Below, piece by piece: positions 23,903 through 35,701 of a DNA stretch of 64,000 nucleotides. The DNA is taken from NCBI GenBank assembly GCA_947311845.1, contig CAMZMU010000041.1:137486775-137550774 (forward strand). Reading direction: 5' to 3'. Position 1 is the first letter of the stretch. Every line of letters begins with the position of its first letter. The stretch is from Poa pratensis (Eukaryota > Streptophyta > Magnoliopsida > Poales > Poaceae). The notes under the pieces are model-generated. The model was not told the origin of the DNA and did no database searches. It worked only from the letters and a program-made list of their open reading frames with translations. The translations under genes were made by a program, and so were the position numbers.

Positions 23903-24843
23903 AGAATACTCTTGGCCGTAAATGCTCACCGGTATGAGGTCGCATTAGAGGAATTTCGACAAAATATCCTGAAAGCGCATCTCGGTCGGTTGTTTGCGCT
24001 TTGGATGACCTGATATACAATAGCTCTCCCGTGCCTTTCTTTCTCTATTGGTTCATGCGTTTGTGAATGTAAATGCCCATACTAGAATACCAGTGCAGAG
24101 ATTCACAAGTGAAAAGAGTTATCAAGTGTTGATTGTGCCCCAGCAATTGGTGGTCCCCAAATTTCAATTTTCAGGCATGCATGCTCAGAGAGTATGTAAC
24201 CTATGGTTGGTTACTGAACACAGGTTATAGCTGCGCCAAATACCCTAGGATAATTTAATTCCCTCAACTGAAATTTTGCACGCTGTAGCGTTTCCCTACT
24301 GCAGCTGCAACTGGTTTCTGTAGGATATTTCGTTAGTTAGTTCCGAGACCTTAGCAAATGCGAAATAGTTACAGTTGCAAAGCTGCCAGGATCCGTAGAT
24401 AGCCTGATGAAATAAATTCCAACTAAATTTCAGGGCAGAGCCCAACTGTAACCAGCGGTGTAGTTTTCAGGGGAAATGCGATCACCATGGATACAGACGG
24501 GCCAGTAATAGCAGCTAACGTAACATACCAAGTTAGATTGTCGAATTAGCATTTGAAGTCGTACTATTGGATAAGAGATGCAATGAGATTTTCTTCTGCT
24601 ATACACACACTGCAGGACGGGAAAAAGGAACAGCGTGCTGGAACTTCAGTACATGCCAAACTGGCCAGCAGATTCCCGCCCACTGAAAATAGTGCGATTT
24701 GGCCTAATCTAACTTGTTTGCTACTAGTATTTTACATATTCACTTTCCCTACTTAAGCTGATATATATTCATAACTTTACACCTCAAGGTCACACGTAGC
24801 ATTGCAGGAACACCAAGTCTTCCTGTCCACAAAGCCTAATCGC

Positions 24844-27262
24844 TCACGACCATTTCGACAGTGTTTTCATCACGCCTTTCAAAATCTTCGTAAACCATAC
24901 CGTGTTCATGACAAAGAGCACCGACGGCACTGTCAATACCAGGTAATAACCGAACAAATGCATCTGCATTATCTGTGACGAAATCAATTGAAAAGGAAGA
25001 ACAGTAAAATCATGTCAGATGGTAATAGGGATGTCAGGGTGTACCAAGGACAACTGAATTAAATCATTTACAATGAAGATATTAGTACCTGACTGTAGTG
25101 TAAATAGATATGGTAAAATACATACAGGAACAAAAATATCCTTGCCACCTGAAGGAAGAAGTAGACGAATGGTATGATCAAAATGAATGCCCAACTACCA
25201 AACAGCATAGTTGACTAAATAATGCTTTAGAAAGAGAAGCATCCTACTGATATACTCTCTATGTTACGTTAACAATGCAATTATAAAGCTGTTTTTGTAT
25301 CAACTCTACGTATGTGATTCCTTTACTATATAATTTTACTGAATATTATGCTGAAATTCCACGTCTTCTTTTCAAAAGAGCATTGAGCACTTCACATTTC
25401 ATTTATTAATTAATACTGCATATAATAATTTAACTCACCAGCCATACAACAAATATCATAATACCATTAACCAGGTAGGCGCTTGACTTCTTCAGTCCAG
25501 CAGTGTCAAGAAACCTTGAAATAAAGCACAACAATACATTACAACCAATTATACAGGAGACCATGAAATAACTTCATAAAAAAATGTTCAACTGCTTACC
25601 ATCTCATGTTGATTTCGGGGTGGTTGTTTCTGATAAAAGAATCATGTATGTGTAAAACTGCCCCTCCCCGGACAACATTGTGTAAGCTATTGAAACCAGA
25701 GAAAGAGTATGGTGGAGTACCTGAAATGGCAACACACAACCATAAGCAAATGCAAGCCAAACACAAGTTGACAATTTTCTAAATTGTTGCCAAATTATAG
25801 CATGTGAACTTGTTCCAAACAAAATTAGATTGAAATTAAATCTAGTTCAGTAGAAATTTCCTCAACGAATATATGAAAATTTTGGGCACCTACATATTCC
25901 ATTCCGCCAAGGGAAGGATACAACCAGAAGATCATAGCAAGATCAGTGATGAAGTAACCCACAGAAACCTGTCAATCATACAGCCAGAACACACATGTGA
26001 GTCAAACAATGAAACAGAAGTCTAGCATGAAAAGAAGATATTTTAGTCACTGATCATAATAATGTTGAAGAGTTATCCAGTACCCCTAATGCAGAAGTTG
26101 AGATGATCGAACTACGGAATGTAATAGGACCCTTCACGCGATCAGAGAAAAGATCTGTAGTCACGATAAGATATAATGATATAGCCGTGATAAAGATCGC
26201 ATGCGCACTGGACATACCCCTGAAAACATGTATGATTGGTTGTCAGTTTGCCACTGTAAAATTTATGAAAAGAAAAGAAAATGACTCCAGCAATATGGAA
26301 GACAAGCAGCTCTAAGAATAACCTGTTGTTCCATTCAACACGTTGTATCTTTGTCAAAGAAGAAAAGCCCTTGAAGTAAAATGAGCTCAATATCCTTGTG
26401 AGATCATAAGTCTACAGAATTAAAACACAATTTGTCAGAGGAAAAAAACTACAAATATTCTCATGGATAGTTATGAACTGGCTTTCGTGAAGTCAAAACT
26501 GGTTTACGCTGTTCCAAATTGATAGACAGCAGCCAGTAAATACTACTCAGTATTCATTGTTACAATCAGAAGTTTTGAGAAGATTGTTTTGTCGTTGACG
26601 AAGATGGAAAAATCTGGTTGAAGGCTTAAGTCATAACTCATAACTCAAGCACCAAATTTTGTCTTGTTGTCCTTATATGAACAAAAGGAACACAAGCTCA
26701 TTCAACTTGATACAAATTGTTTTTGGATTTAATGATGTTCAACCTTAGAAGACCTATTTAAACAGTCATTTGTAAAACTTATCCAATGGTCAATTGCAAT
26801 GATATCAAGAATATGTTTAATGAGGAGGAAAATCAATATGTTCAACAGTACAATAACCAAACCGGACCACTCTAAAAAGGAAGTAGTAAGAATTAATCTT
26901 TGAATGCACGGTAATCTATGTTTCTATCAACAGATCAATGTCTAGTCCTATTTATGGAACTAGCCCGCCAGATGTTCTAGTGTTATTCATTATTAGGGGT
27001 GTAGCGTAAATACTAAAAGGCACATGCTGCAGCCAAAGCTCTCAGATATAACGGTTCTTCTCATGAATCAACAAAGCAACAATGCAGATAACCTGGTTAA
27101 AATCATCGATTGAAACTTAGAGATCAACAGGACGGATAAAATTACCATCTTGCACAAGACAACGCCAATGAGCACCGAGGTGTAGGGAACGAGTGGGTCA
27201 GCGAGCAGGTAGTCCCTCATCATCGCCTGAGCTTGATTCGTGTAGGCCGTCATCGCCATCAT
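24844..27262 (-). CDS. TLC-domain (TMEM56/TLCD4-like) membrane protein, frame broken by a 1-nt deficit
   Basis: TRAM-LAG1-CLN8 family proteins are multi-pass ER/Golgi membrane proteins tied to lipid metabolism or sensing. Eight minus-strand exons: 27146-27262, 26323-26411, 26084-26219, 25894-25968, 25600-25720, 25439-25514, 25089-25148, 24844-24972. All have consensus splice sites, giving about 266 residues if the frame were whole. The start is a double ATG (MMAMTAYT). Recognisable TLC features are SSAHAIFITAISLYL, VGYFITDLAMIFW, LGGMEY followed by LHHTLSLVSIAY, and FLDTAGLKKSSAYLVN. In the fifth exon the conserved ETTTPEINMRW is disrupted: the G run at 25617-25620 on the plus strand has four bases where five are needed, so translation stops after SETTTPKST. 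Downstream exons remain open in the restored phase. This is either a recent null allele or a sequencing error. A 5' UTR intron ends at 27277, and the GC-rich promoter region is about 27850-28070. The gene lies tail to tail with the RABF2 gene. Confidence 0.85.
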
Positions 27263-28074
27263 TGCCGACCAGAACACCTACACACACAGAACAATCGGTG
27301 ATATGAGCCTACATTCGAAGAACATCCGGCGAAACACAAAGGGATCTTGCACGCGATGGCTGCGGTGCCTCAAACATGTAGTACATGGTTCGCTATGATC
27401 ATTGCAAGATATCCCCATTTGCGCCTATGCTGACCCAAGAAGTACCAATCAATCTGATCAAACATAGTCCTGACGAATCGACGGTGATCGCAGCATATGA
27501 GATTCGAGAGCGCGCGGCCTATCTTCCCTATGTGAGCGAGCACATTGACGAACCCAATACTAGTACGATAAATCAACGGGGCCGAGCAGCAAAAGCGGAT
27601 CTCCATTAGCGGGAGCACTACGCCGAACTAGGACTAGGAGAACCCGATGCCTGCACGCGGATAATGTGGCGGCACGCTGCCAAATGGCCAAAAATGGCAC
27701 ATGCCGCATCAAAGGGGAAAAGGGAATCAAAAGCGCCCCCAAGAACAAGAAATCCCCCCCCAAAGCAGCGTGCCTTCAGAGACCAAATCGCAGGAGCACG
27801 TTCCGTCCGAGCGGCCGCGAACCACGAGATCCGGGCGAGGCGAACACGAGTCAATCCCACAGCCGAGAAAGAACCAAGAAATGATCCGCACGCACCTCTT
27901 GTTACAGGGGAAGAGGTACCAGCCAGGAGGAGCCGCCGCTGGGAGGGGAGGGGAAGCCGCTACACGCGGTCGCGGGGAGAAGGCTCGCCGGCGCCATTTC
28001 TTTCCTTTCTCGGTGCGTTGTTGCGGTGGCGCTGTTGTGGGCTGGCGGTGAGCACGCAGCAACTACTCTAGCAG

Positions 28075-30474
28075 GGAAACTTTTGTTGTTGAAGAAGGAA
28101 AAGCTCGGTGCCACCATCCCGGTCCTTTTGCTGCGGTTGCCACATTTGTAACAACCACATTCAATCAACTCTATACGACTGGTTGCGTGCGATTAAGCCA
28201 TCGTGCCCTCCAATAGAGAGCCAGATTAAACTGTCTTGTCTGTGGCCAGATTTGATTAAACTGACTGACTAATCATTGTGGGTCTCCTGACACGCCGGAA
28301 ACCCTGGCAGTCAATCGGAGGGGTAGAACGGTCATTTGGCTAGCAGTAGGAAGCTGTTGTTGGTGTTTCGCCAGCTGATTTTGCACTGGTTGACCGGACT
28401 TCCATGGCGTATATATATATCGAACTCAATCTGAACCAGATTTGAAAATGGCCATTGTACAGCCTTTTTGTATTGATGGATTTTATAAGAATTTTGAAGC
28501 ATTTGAAACCATAGAATTTTTTAGTAAGAAGAACATATGATTCAAATGCCATGACATATTGAATCCCACATAACTGTAAACGTAGGAATATGTAGTACAA
28601 TATGTTAGACTGCATAATAGGAAAAGCACAGGAATTTTGCTAAAGGATCAGGTGTATGCCATAACTGTCATGGAAATATAGAAATTTTCCCATGGGGTTG
28701 GACTCAAGAGATTTTTTCCTACAACTGCATGCAAAAGTGGAGCTTAAGAAAAAAATCCTACACACCAAACAAGACTCATAGGAAAAACTTCTAAAGAACA
28801 GAATCCTCGAAAGATCATGTCATTTTCTTGAACCAAACATACCATCAGATCAAAGGAAGGGCGCCTCTCAACATCTGTGGATTAAGATTCCTACGCATCA
28901 ATTTTATTGCAACTTCAACATCGACACTAACTCTTTTTGTATACTCATTCGCATAGTATGATACCATCTTTCTGTGTTTTCAATACGTCCTATCCAAACA
29001 GGTATTCTTACAATTCTCATGGGTTTTGCAATTGTCGGTTTTATATTTGCAATCCCCGTGATCTTTTTTCCTTTCTCAATCCTTGATCTAGAGAAGCCGG
29101 TGGCTTGCGGGTAGTACAAGTGATCCTAGTTCGCTTGGTTAGGGTGTAGGTTTATAAATCCAACATCTGGATTAAAATCCTCCCGAGCGCGAAATTATGA
29201 TCATATTTTTTTCAGCGGAATCAAACTTTGCTGATATTCATGCAGTAAGGACCAGATTTGGTATAACCAAGATTAAAATTTTGATACTCATGCTTTAAAG
29301 GATGTGTGTATCCCTAATTGGTGTAGAGGCCAGTAAATTTAGGGTATCTGTTCTGACCAAGAACCTACCCCTATGCCAGGTTTGTTCGTGTGGCTGGCTT
29401 GCTGAAGTGGCAGGGGCGGCGATGACCTGCTTGTCGGGGCGCGGAGCAGGGAGGTGTGGCGTGGCGTGTCGTGGGGGTGGCAAATGCCTCCTTCTCCGGG
29501 AAGCCGGCGTCAGAGGTTTAGAGATCACGACACCAGATCATGGTTCCTTCCCTAATTAATTTGGAGACATGAGATTTAGCGCCTCTCGTTGGTCGGTGCG
29601 TCACGACACTCGACAGTGGATGTGAGTGGCAAAAGCGGATGTCTCACTAGGCATGGCATCATAGGGATGTTGAGGCATGGTGATGCTCTATGAATACCGA
29701 GTTTTGCGCTCTGGGTGAAAACCCTTGGTTGAGCCCCTGGCAATGGCGCTGCTTACTCATTGAAGGCATTACACAGAGTTTTCGATGGGCTGGCCTCTAT
29801 GTCTCGTGTTGACGAGCACATATTCTTCATATTAATATATTGACTTTTATTTAGAAGAAAAACACAACGTGATGGATAGTAAGCCTTTTCCCTGCAGGGA
29901 ACTTTTTTTTTTGAACCTACAGTACCCTGCAGGGATCTAATCATGCACCTACGCGTAACAGTAGCGAAATGACCACATTGCCCAGCGAGTCACATGCTCA
30001 CAGATGTAACAGTAGCGCACGACGCCGAAACGACCTGTCCGTCCACGCTGCCTGCTGTGCCTGATGAGGGGCACGCCACAAAGAGATCCATCGACCCTGT
30101 GTGGCTGTGTTGCAACCTTCATCGGTCAATTATCTGAAGAACCGGGCGGGCGCGTCACGAACCATGAGAAAATGAAAAGTGTATCGGGCCGTGATGTGAA
30201 CCGCCAGTCCGGCACCACCACATTGTTCTCCGGCTTTGCTCCGGCCTGTTGGTCGTCCGTGGCTCAGGGTTACGTGGCGTGTCACTGACGGGAAGCTTTT
30301 CCTGTGGCCTGTGCTCCTACTGTGCAGATGCGATGCGAGACGTGAGCTGAAGTTGTTTGTGGGATGCGTGGCACGTCGCGCACGTAGTATACTTCAGTCA
30401 AGGCAATTATAAAACGGGAGAGAGAGAGAGTGCTAACAACGTCGGTGAAACAATCGGTGCCAGTGGAAGATATA
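28075..30474. other. Intergenic DNA with retroposon and MITE debris
   Basis: 28460-28830 is A/T-rich and similar in style to 1070-1330 (shared ATCCTACACAC motif), suggesting old non-coding elements. 28880-29110 has an open but frame-interrupted hydrophobic stretch (GFAIVGFIFAIPVIFFPFS) that I cannot assign. 29690-29770 resembles the 3' tail of GC-rich grass retroposons (GGTGAAAACCCTTGG). 29890-29940 contains CCCTGCAGGG twice. No host gene is supportable. Confidence 0.35.
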
Positions 30475-30584
30475 TACTCCCTCCCTCCATAAAAATAAAA
30501 GATGTCTCAATTTTGTCCAAAGTATGTCTAGATACATGCATGTTTAGAGAAAGTTGTGACATCTTTTTATGGACAGAGAGAGTA
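30475..30584. mobile_element. Stowaway MITE
   Basis: 106 bp (30477-30582) between TA dinucleotides. Left end CTCCCTCCCTCCATAAAAA; right end TTTTTATGGACAGAGAGAG is its imperfect inverse, and the inner parts (AAGATGTCTCAA / GTGACATCTT) also pair. Confidence 0.85.
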
Positions 30585-30999
30585 GTAGATATTTTCAGGC
30601 TACGACTGTCGGATAAATGTATCGTCCCATGCTCGCGGAGACTCCACAGGGAGCTAGTTATTAAAAATATTTTTTGAAAAGAAAATTCTAGTCAGCTATA
30701 TGTACTACAAACGTGAAAAATTTCAAGCGTGAAACACTTTATTTGACAAATGTGTGGATATCAATATAGTAAACAATGCCAATTTTTAAAACAAATGCCC
30801 CTGGTTTCTAGTTTTATTTTTGAGCATTTGTGAAGGGGTTTCAGACAAGAGCGGGGAGAAAAGTGAGCAAATGTTTAGAGCGTGTAACCAGGGCCAAGAA
30901 AATAGAAAACCCATATAGATATGACAATAAAACAATGTGGTACAATGGTTATTTTTTAGTCTTAACTCTAATAACCAGATATTCTAAATATGTGGTGAG

Positions 31000-31365
31000 A
31001 CAATTACTGATGAGAGGTCATCTATCGGTTAAGAGAAGACAAACATCTCACAATATGCCATATCAGATGACATATTTTGAATTCTCAGAGGTTCAGAGAC
31101 TGAAAACGTCATATCAAATGACTTAGAAATTTTGTGTTTTTCAGACTCGGGATACGTCTAATTGTATGCCGTTTTCTAAGATTTTATTTTTAGAATGCTA
31201 AACCCATGGTCTGGTAACTGTTTGCTTTAGTTGTTCGGAAATAGTTCTAGTTTGCTTCTCAGGTTTTGCCTTTCAAGAAATGCTCAATTAGAGGAGACGT
31301 TTTTAAAAATGGCCATATCTAACTGAAAGTTCTTTGAAGGGTCACAATTAGCTGAAGATTAGCAA
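31000..31365. mobile_element. Degenerate relative of the MULE MITE at 2.2 kb
   Basis: Shares the internal motifs CATATCAAATGACTTAG and GCCGTTTTCTAAGATT with the element at 2227-2722, and near its right edge a diverged form of that element's terminal region (AACTGAAAGTTCTTTGAAGG). Clean ends and a target duplication are not visible. Confidence 0.5.
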
Positions 31366-31928
31366 AAGGATCATGTAGTACCCACTATATGATAACACAA
31401 TTTTGTATATCGTTTCGCCAAAAAAATACATTTAGGAAAACTACAGCCCACGAAACAAAATTACTGTGTATTCGCAACATCACCCCTACTTTTTTCGTAC
31501 AACGGAAAAACGATGAAAGCATACAAAAAGGTTCAAACTGCAGCACGGCTCACTTGTTCCATTCAAACGGATGAGAGTATCGCGGCACGCCCCGACTGAG
31601 AGATCGATGTCCAAGAGCGGGTAACGAGAGTTCCATTCAAAGAGGCAAATGACGGCATGGAAAAGGAACTCGAGCACCACGGACTTGACTGCAGCGCGGA
31701 GGGAGGGCGACGAGCCGAGCGTCCACTGCACGCGCGACGATTTGGCGGCGCGGTATTCAAATATAGATAAATTTATCTAAATATAGTCGATCGGGGAAGG
31801 AGTTGATTGGACGCGTAAAATGAAGCCCTCACGCGGCACGACCAGCCGGAATAGGAGAAGGGATGTTCGAGAGGGTCGTCGTCCAAGGGCGCCGTGTGCA
31901 GTCGAGGTCTGTGGTTGCGGTGGATGGC

Positions 31929-32972
31929 TAAGGGCGTGTTCGGCAACAGGCCAGCTCCCAGCTTCCCGTCGCTTCGCGCTGGAGCACTGCCGAACACACC
32001 AGCTCCACGAAGCCAGATTCGCGAAGCTAGCAGGAATCACCGTGCAATTTTCGAAGCGGCAGTTTCCTGGTTTCGCGAATCAGCGTTTGGCGGAGTTGTA
32101 GGTAATTACGAAGAAACTGCCACCGCCAAGTGAACTGCACGGTTGGTTTCCTTCTATTTTCCTCACGCGAGCAGAGAAACGAGTCGTTCTCGTTCGTTCT
32201 CGCGAGCAGAGCCGCGACCTAACCTAGCAGCCCGCCGCCACACAGCCGCCGCTGCCGCCCTAGATCCGCCGCCGCCACCCTCGACTCCGGCAGCCGGAGG
32301 AAGCACCTCGAGTCGCCGCAGCGCCGGTGCCCAGCTCCCCGACGCGCCGTCCGCTCCCCCGACGAGCCGTGCGCGACCCCGACGCGCCGTCCAGGACCCC
32401 GACGCGCCGTCTGCGACCCACTTCCCGCAGTCGCCGTCCGCGCCGGCGCCCACTCCCCCCGACTCGCCGTCCTCGCCGGCGCCCAACTCCCCGACTCCGC
32501 CACCGTCCGTCCGTCCCCAAGCTTCCCCGACAGGTACGGACGCGGCCACGGCGGCGGCGCGGCCTCCCCGGGCGAGCTCGCGCTCCTCGGCCCGGCCGGC
32601 GAGCCCCTCTTCTCCGCCCGCAGGTCCTCCATCCTCGGCGGCGCCGGGCGCGGCGCCGTCGTCGAGCTCCCCGATTCCGAGCTCCGCGTCGAGGGCTCCT
32701 TCGCGCGGCGCTGCTGCCGCGTGGTGGCCAGAGGCGGCGAGGACGGGGAGGAGGAGACGGTGGTGGCGGAGGTCAGGCGGAAGGTGGACGTGGGCGCGCG
32801 GGTGGTGATGGGCAGGGACGTGTTCCTGCCCCGCCGAGATCCTTCGCCCGGAGCGCGTCACCGCCGAGAAGCCACGCCGAACGTTCTAGCTCCACTAGCG
32901 ACGCCGGATTTAGGATCTAGACGCTGGAGTTGGGGATTTCGGGAAGCTGGTGGGTTGCCGAACACGCCCTAA
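31929..32972. mobile_element. PIF/Harbinger (Tourist-like) non-autonomous element carrying a gene fragment
   Basis: Element 31932-32969 has 16-bp inverted ends GGGCGTGTTCGGCAAC and a TAA target duplication on each side (31929-31931, 32970-32972), matching PIF/Harbinger. Copy B of the duplication has the empty site at about 38130. The interior is GC-rich, with CCGACGCGCCGTC-type minisatellite units (32330-32430) and a LURP-one-related coding fragment. No transposase. This is analogous to Pack-MULEs but with Harbinger ends. Confidence 0.85.
32522..32830 (+). pseudogene. Captured LURP-one-related (LOR, Tubby-C2-like) gene fragment
   Basis: In the frame GAC-AGG-TAC from about 32530 the sequence reads about 100 residues without a stop: GELALLGPAGEPLFSARR, then GRGAVVELPDSELRVEGSF, then AEVRRKVDVGARVVMGRDVF. 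These are hallmarks of the second half of plant LURP-one-related proteins, a family (DUF567) linked to basal defence. The N-terminal half and the conserved tail after GRDVF are absent, so it is a truncated exon copy. It has no start codon in this frame near its beginning. Longer open frames overlapping it on both strands are artefacts of GC-rich composition. Confidence 0.7.
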
Positions 32973-33682
32973 AAGTCAGTCAAGCGAACGCCGTTACAGA
33001 ACTCGCCATGGACGACTCGACTGGCTACTATAGTCGTACCAAACGCTTCAATCGGTAATACTCCATCGGTACTATCTGCATCTGTATATCCCACAATGTC
33101 AGGAGTAGTTCGACACTTTGACTCCCGGTGGCGTTTGTCTGAAGAAGAGTATATAGACAGACTCCTGCCTATAACTGCCTTTCCCAAGATCTCTGGCCTA
33201 GAGAAAAAATATATTAGACGAGCGTGGTTGACCTGTGCCGCCCATTTCGACGAACATGGCACGCAAACTGAGGACAACAAACACTATCGGTAGGCGCGAG
33301 CATGTGAGGCCCAACGGCTCCAGCATCCAGCCGAGGCAGCGTAGTGGGTGCCAAGTGCTCCCGTGCGTGCGAAACGGACACGCCACCAGACATTGCTTAT
33401 CCACTACAGTAGTACCTGGCGCTGGATACCGCAGCTAGCAACTCCAGACAGAAACAGGGCGCCGCACAAGTAGGAGGATCTCTCTTCCTTTCCTCAACGG
33501 CGCGAAATACAGCTACGGACGCGCATAAGTTTACAGCACTATGTACTGTATCTAGGAGTTATCAATCGAACCTGGCCGGCCACCGAGGAGCTGTTGTGTC
33601 GGGGGTCACAAAGGTAGAAGAACAAAGGCTGATCTGTTTTGGTTCAAGAATGTACCCAATCATACGCACAATGTTACAGGAT

Positions 33683-33733
33683 CATACGTACTACAAACTT
33701 TTTTTTTTTTTGAAAAGCATACGTACTACAAAC
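33683..33733 (-). mobile_element. 19-bp poly(A) retro-insertion with 16-bp TSD
   Basis: CATACGTACTACAAAC occurs at 33683-33698 and again at 33718-33733, separated by a 13-T run plus GAAAAG. The paralogous copy B has the single site with no insertion (about 39959-39975). It looks like an extremely 5'-truncated LINE-type insertion, in effect only a tail. Confidence 0.75.
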
Positions 33734-33785
33734 TTCTTGTGAAGAAAATAGAGTTTATGCAAACCTAAACGGTAGGATCTTGTAC

Positions 33786-33985
33786 AACTTGGTGATGCTT
33801 TTGTGCTTTGTACTGCACGATGCGTATGGTTTTGTGCTTTCTTCGGTACGATCTGCTAGATGTTGTAGTGTTGGGTCATGGTTTTGTGCTTTGTAGTGTA
33901 GAATCTGTTAGATCTTTTAGAGCTTGGTCATGCTTTTGTGCTTTTCCAGTGTACCGTCTGTTAGATCATGTAGAAGTTGCTGCTC
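33786..33985. repeat. Imperfect tandem repeat, period ~52 bp, 3-4 units
   Basis: The word TTTGTGCTTT recurs at 33831, 33882 and about 33935, each followed by a variant of GTAGTGTAGAATCTGTTAGAT. Non-coding. It begins right at the end of segmental copy A. Confidence 0.75.
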
Positions 33986-34299
33986 GTACCTTATTCATAT
34001 GTGTACGACATGATCTTGTAGCTTACTGCCGTTGTATGCGTCATCGATGTAGGATTCAATGGACGACCTTAGTCAGGCTCTGGTCCCCATTGGTCACTCT
34101 CAGATCCCTTCATGGGTGGAGGACTCATAGCTTGAGATGCCCTTTGCGGATCCGGTCGGATCGGTGGAGGACTACCAGGGTGCGGATTATTATTTGAAGA
34201 TAAATCCAGATAAGTTAGTCGTTGGTTGGTGGGAGAGGAACAAATATTCACCTGATTAGGGAGTTGTATACCATTGTTAATGAACACTGTTGTACTGTA

Positions 34300-34872
34300 G
34301 CAAATGCTTGGGATGGGTTAAACTTAAAATGTACTTTGAGGAGAACTGTGTCTCATCGTGTTTATGATTTATGGCTTTAGCTAATTGCTTTGATTGAGGG
34401 GTTTCAACTCTGCTTAGGAAGATAGTCCCATTTGGATGTTTCATCCATCTGGGCAATAAACCGTTAAATCGTTCTATGGGATTATTAATAATTCGTGCAG
34501 TGGTGCCTATTCATACTCCAGCAGTGTGGAAATTACATATACCCCCTAGAATGCATGTCTTCCTTTAGCTGCTAATTAATAATAAAATCTTGACCAAAAC
34601 TAATCTAGGTAAAAGAGGGGTCGTTGACGACCAATCTTGCCTCTTTTGCTCTGAACCTAAAACTGTACAACACTTGTTTTGTGAGAGTGTTGTAGCTAAA
34701 GTCGCATGGGAGGTTATTTCTGATATTTTGGATGTTTCCATTGGAGTCGATATTGAATCAATTGCTAGATAGTGGATTAGTGAAGATAAAAACTCTGTGG
34801 TTAATATTTTCTCCTCTGCCACTTTGTGGGGCATTTGGAATATAAGTAATGACGTGTTTTCAGAGTGTAAGA
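34300..34872 (+). pseudogene. LINE ORF2 C-terminal fragment (zf-RVT)
   Basis: Reads with several stops and shifts, but the core NKILTKTNLGKRGVVDDQSC, CLFCSEPKTVQHLFCESVVA and VNIFSSATLWGIWN is the zf-RVT and C-terminal region of plant LINE reverse transcriptases (CxxC...HLFxxC). The upstream part (ALIEGFQLCL...) is more degenerate. An old dead fragment. Confidence 0.8.
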
Positions 34873-35099
34873 TGGCTCTAACCCCTTCCCCTTCTCTCCA
34901 CAAAAGAAAGGCGAAAGGACGATCCCCTCGTTCCCTCGGTCCGCCGCCGGCGAGGCCGGTAGTTCCCCTCCCCTCCGTCTGCTGCTCCGACAGCGTGAGG
35001 GTGGGGGAACTCTGGTTCTCCGCCCGCGGTGTGTAGTTTGTAGGGTTTGGGTCTCCACCGGCGGTGCTCTGGAGGTGGAGGTGGAGCGGGGAAGAATAA
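34873..35099 (+). mobile_element. GC-rich retroposon head, truncated
   Basis: Shares an ordered set of motifs with the retroposons at 35713, 37671 and 48616: an AAGGCGA box, GGTGGGGGAACTC, GTGTAGTTTGTAGGG, then GGCGGTGCTCTGGAGGTGG. It ends abruptly at about 35099 against other repeat sequence and has no poly(A) of its own. Confidence 0.55.
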
Positions 35100-35281
35100 G
35101 TGAAAGGATCGGTATGACACCTAGAGGGTGGGGGGTGAATAGGTGCTACTTCAATTTTAGTACTTTTTCAAATTAGGCTTGAGACAAAAGGTAAATTCTC
35201 TAGATATGCAACTACGGTGAATTTACCTATATGACAAGCTAGCAACTAAGCAAGGTACACTAAGTAAAGACGGTAAACAAG

Positions 35282-35545
35282 GATAGAGATAACCGAAGTC
35301 AAAGCACGCGGAGACATGGATGTATTTCCGAGTTCCTCCTTTTCCAGGGCTGCATCTCCCTCGTCACATTCTGCCGCGATTTCTTTGTTACCATGAACTG
35401 TGATGATCCCCTTGGGACCCGGTATCTTCAACTGTAAGTACACATAACACGGCCTTGCCATAAACTTGGCGTAAGTCGGCCTTCCGAACAACGTGTGATA
35501 AGGACTTGGAAATTTCACCACCTCAAAAGTGAGCCACTCGGACCT
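35282..35545 (-). pseudogene. Ty3/gypsy polyprotein fragment
   Basis: Translates on the minus strand as SEWLTFEVVKFPSPYHTLFG, RPTYAKFMARPCYVYLQLK and PGPKGIITVHGNKE. This is the protease-to-reverse-transcriptase linker found in many grass gypsy polyproteins (usually FPSxYHAILGRP.YAKFMA). Only this piece is present, with no LTRs nearby. Adjacent 35100-35240 (GACACCTAGAGGG...GTGAATAGG) is probably further retroelement debris. Confidence 0.8.
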
Positions 35546-35701
35546 AAAATTATTGTACACCCATCCTGTATTTTCACAACCGTATATGATTTTTACGTCA
35601 CGTAAATTTTGTCTTATGCTGGAAGTCTAGGAGAACGTAAAAGAATATGACATACACTTTTTATTCACGTGAAAGTACAAAAATATGACTAAAATACACA
35701 T

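Larger units (their letters stand above)
31600..33780. repeat. Segmental duplication, copy A
   Basis: Apart from insertions this segment is highly similar to 37895-40015 in the same orientation. Shared landmarks include CATTCAAAGAGGC, CAGTCAAGCG, CCAACGGCTCCAGCATCCAG and AACCTGGCCGGCCACCGAGG. Copy A carries a PIF/Harbinger-type insertion, a 14-bp tandem duplication near 33613 and a poly(T) micro-insertion. It lacks the SINE and hAT element of copy B. I recognise no gene inside the ancestral unit. Confidence 0.9.

Noticed and set aside
28880..29110. Hydrophobic open stretch suspected to be organelle-derived
   Set aside because: Interrupted by stops, and I could not match it to any plastid or mitochondrial gene I know; a database search would be needed.
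32143..32861. Long plus and minus ORFs (221 and 232 codons) rich in Pro/Ser/Arg
   Set aside because: GC-rich artefacts. The supported reading in this interval is the LURP-one-related fragment in a different frame.
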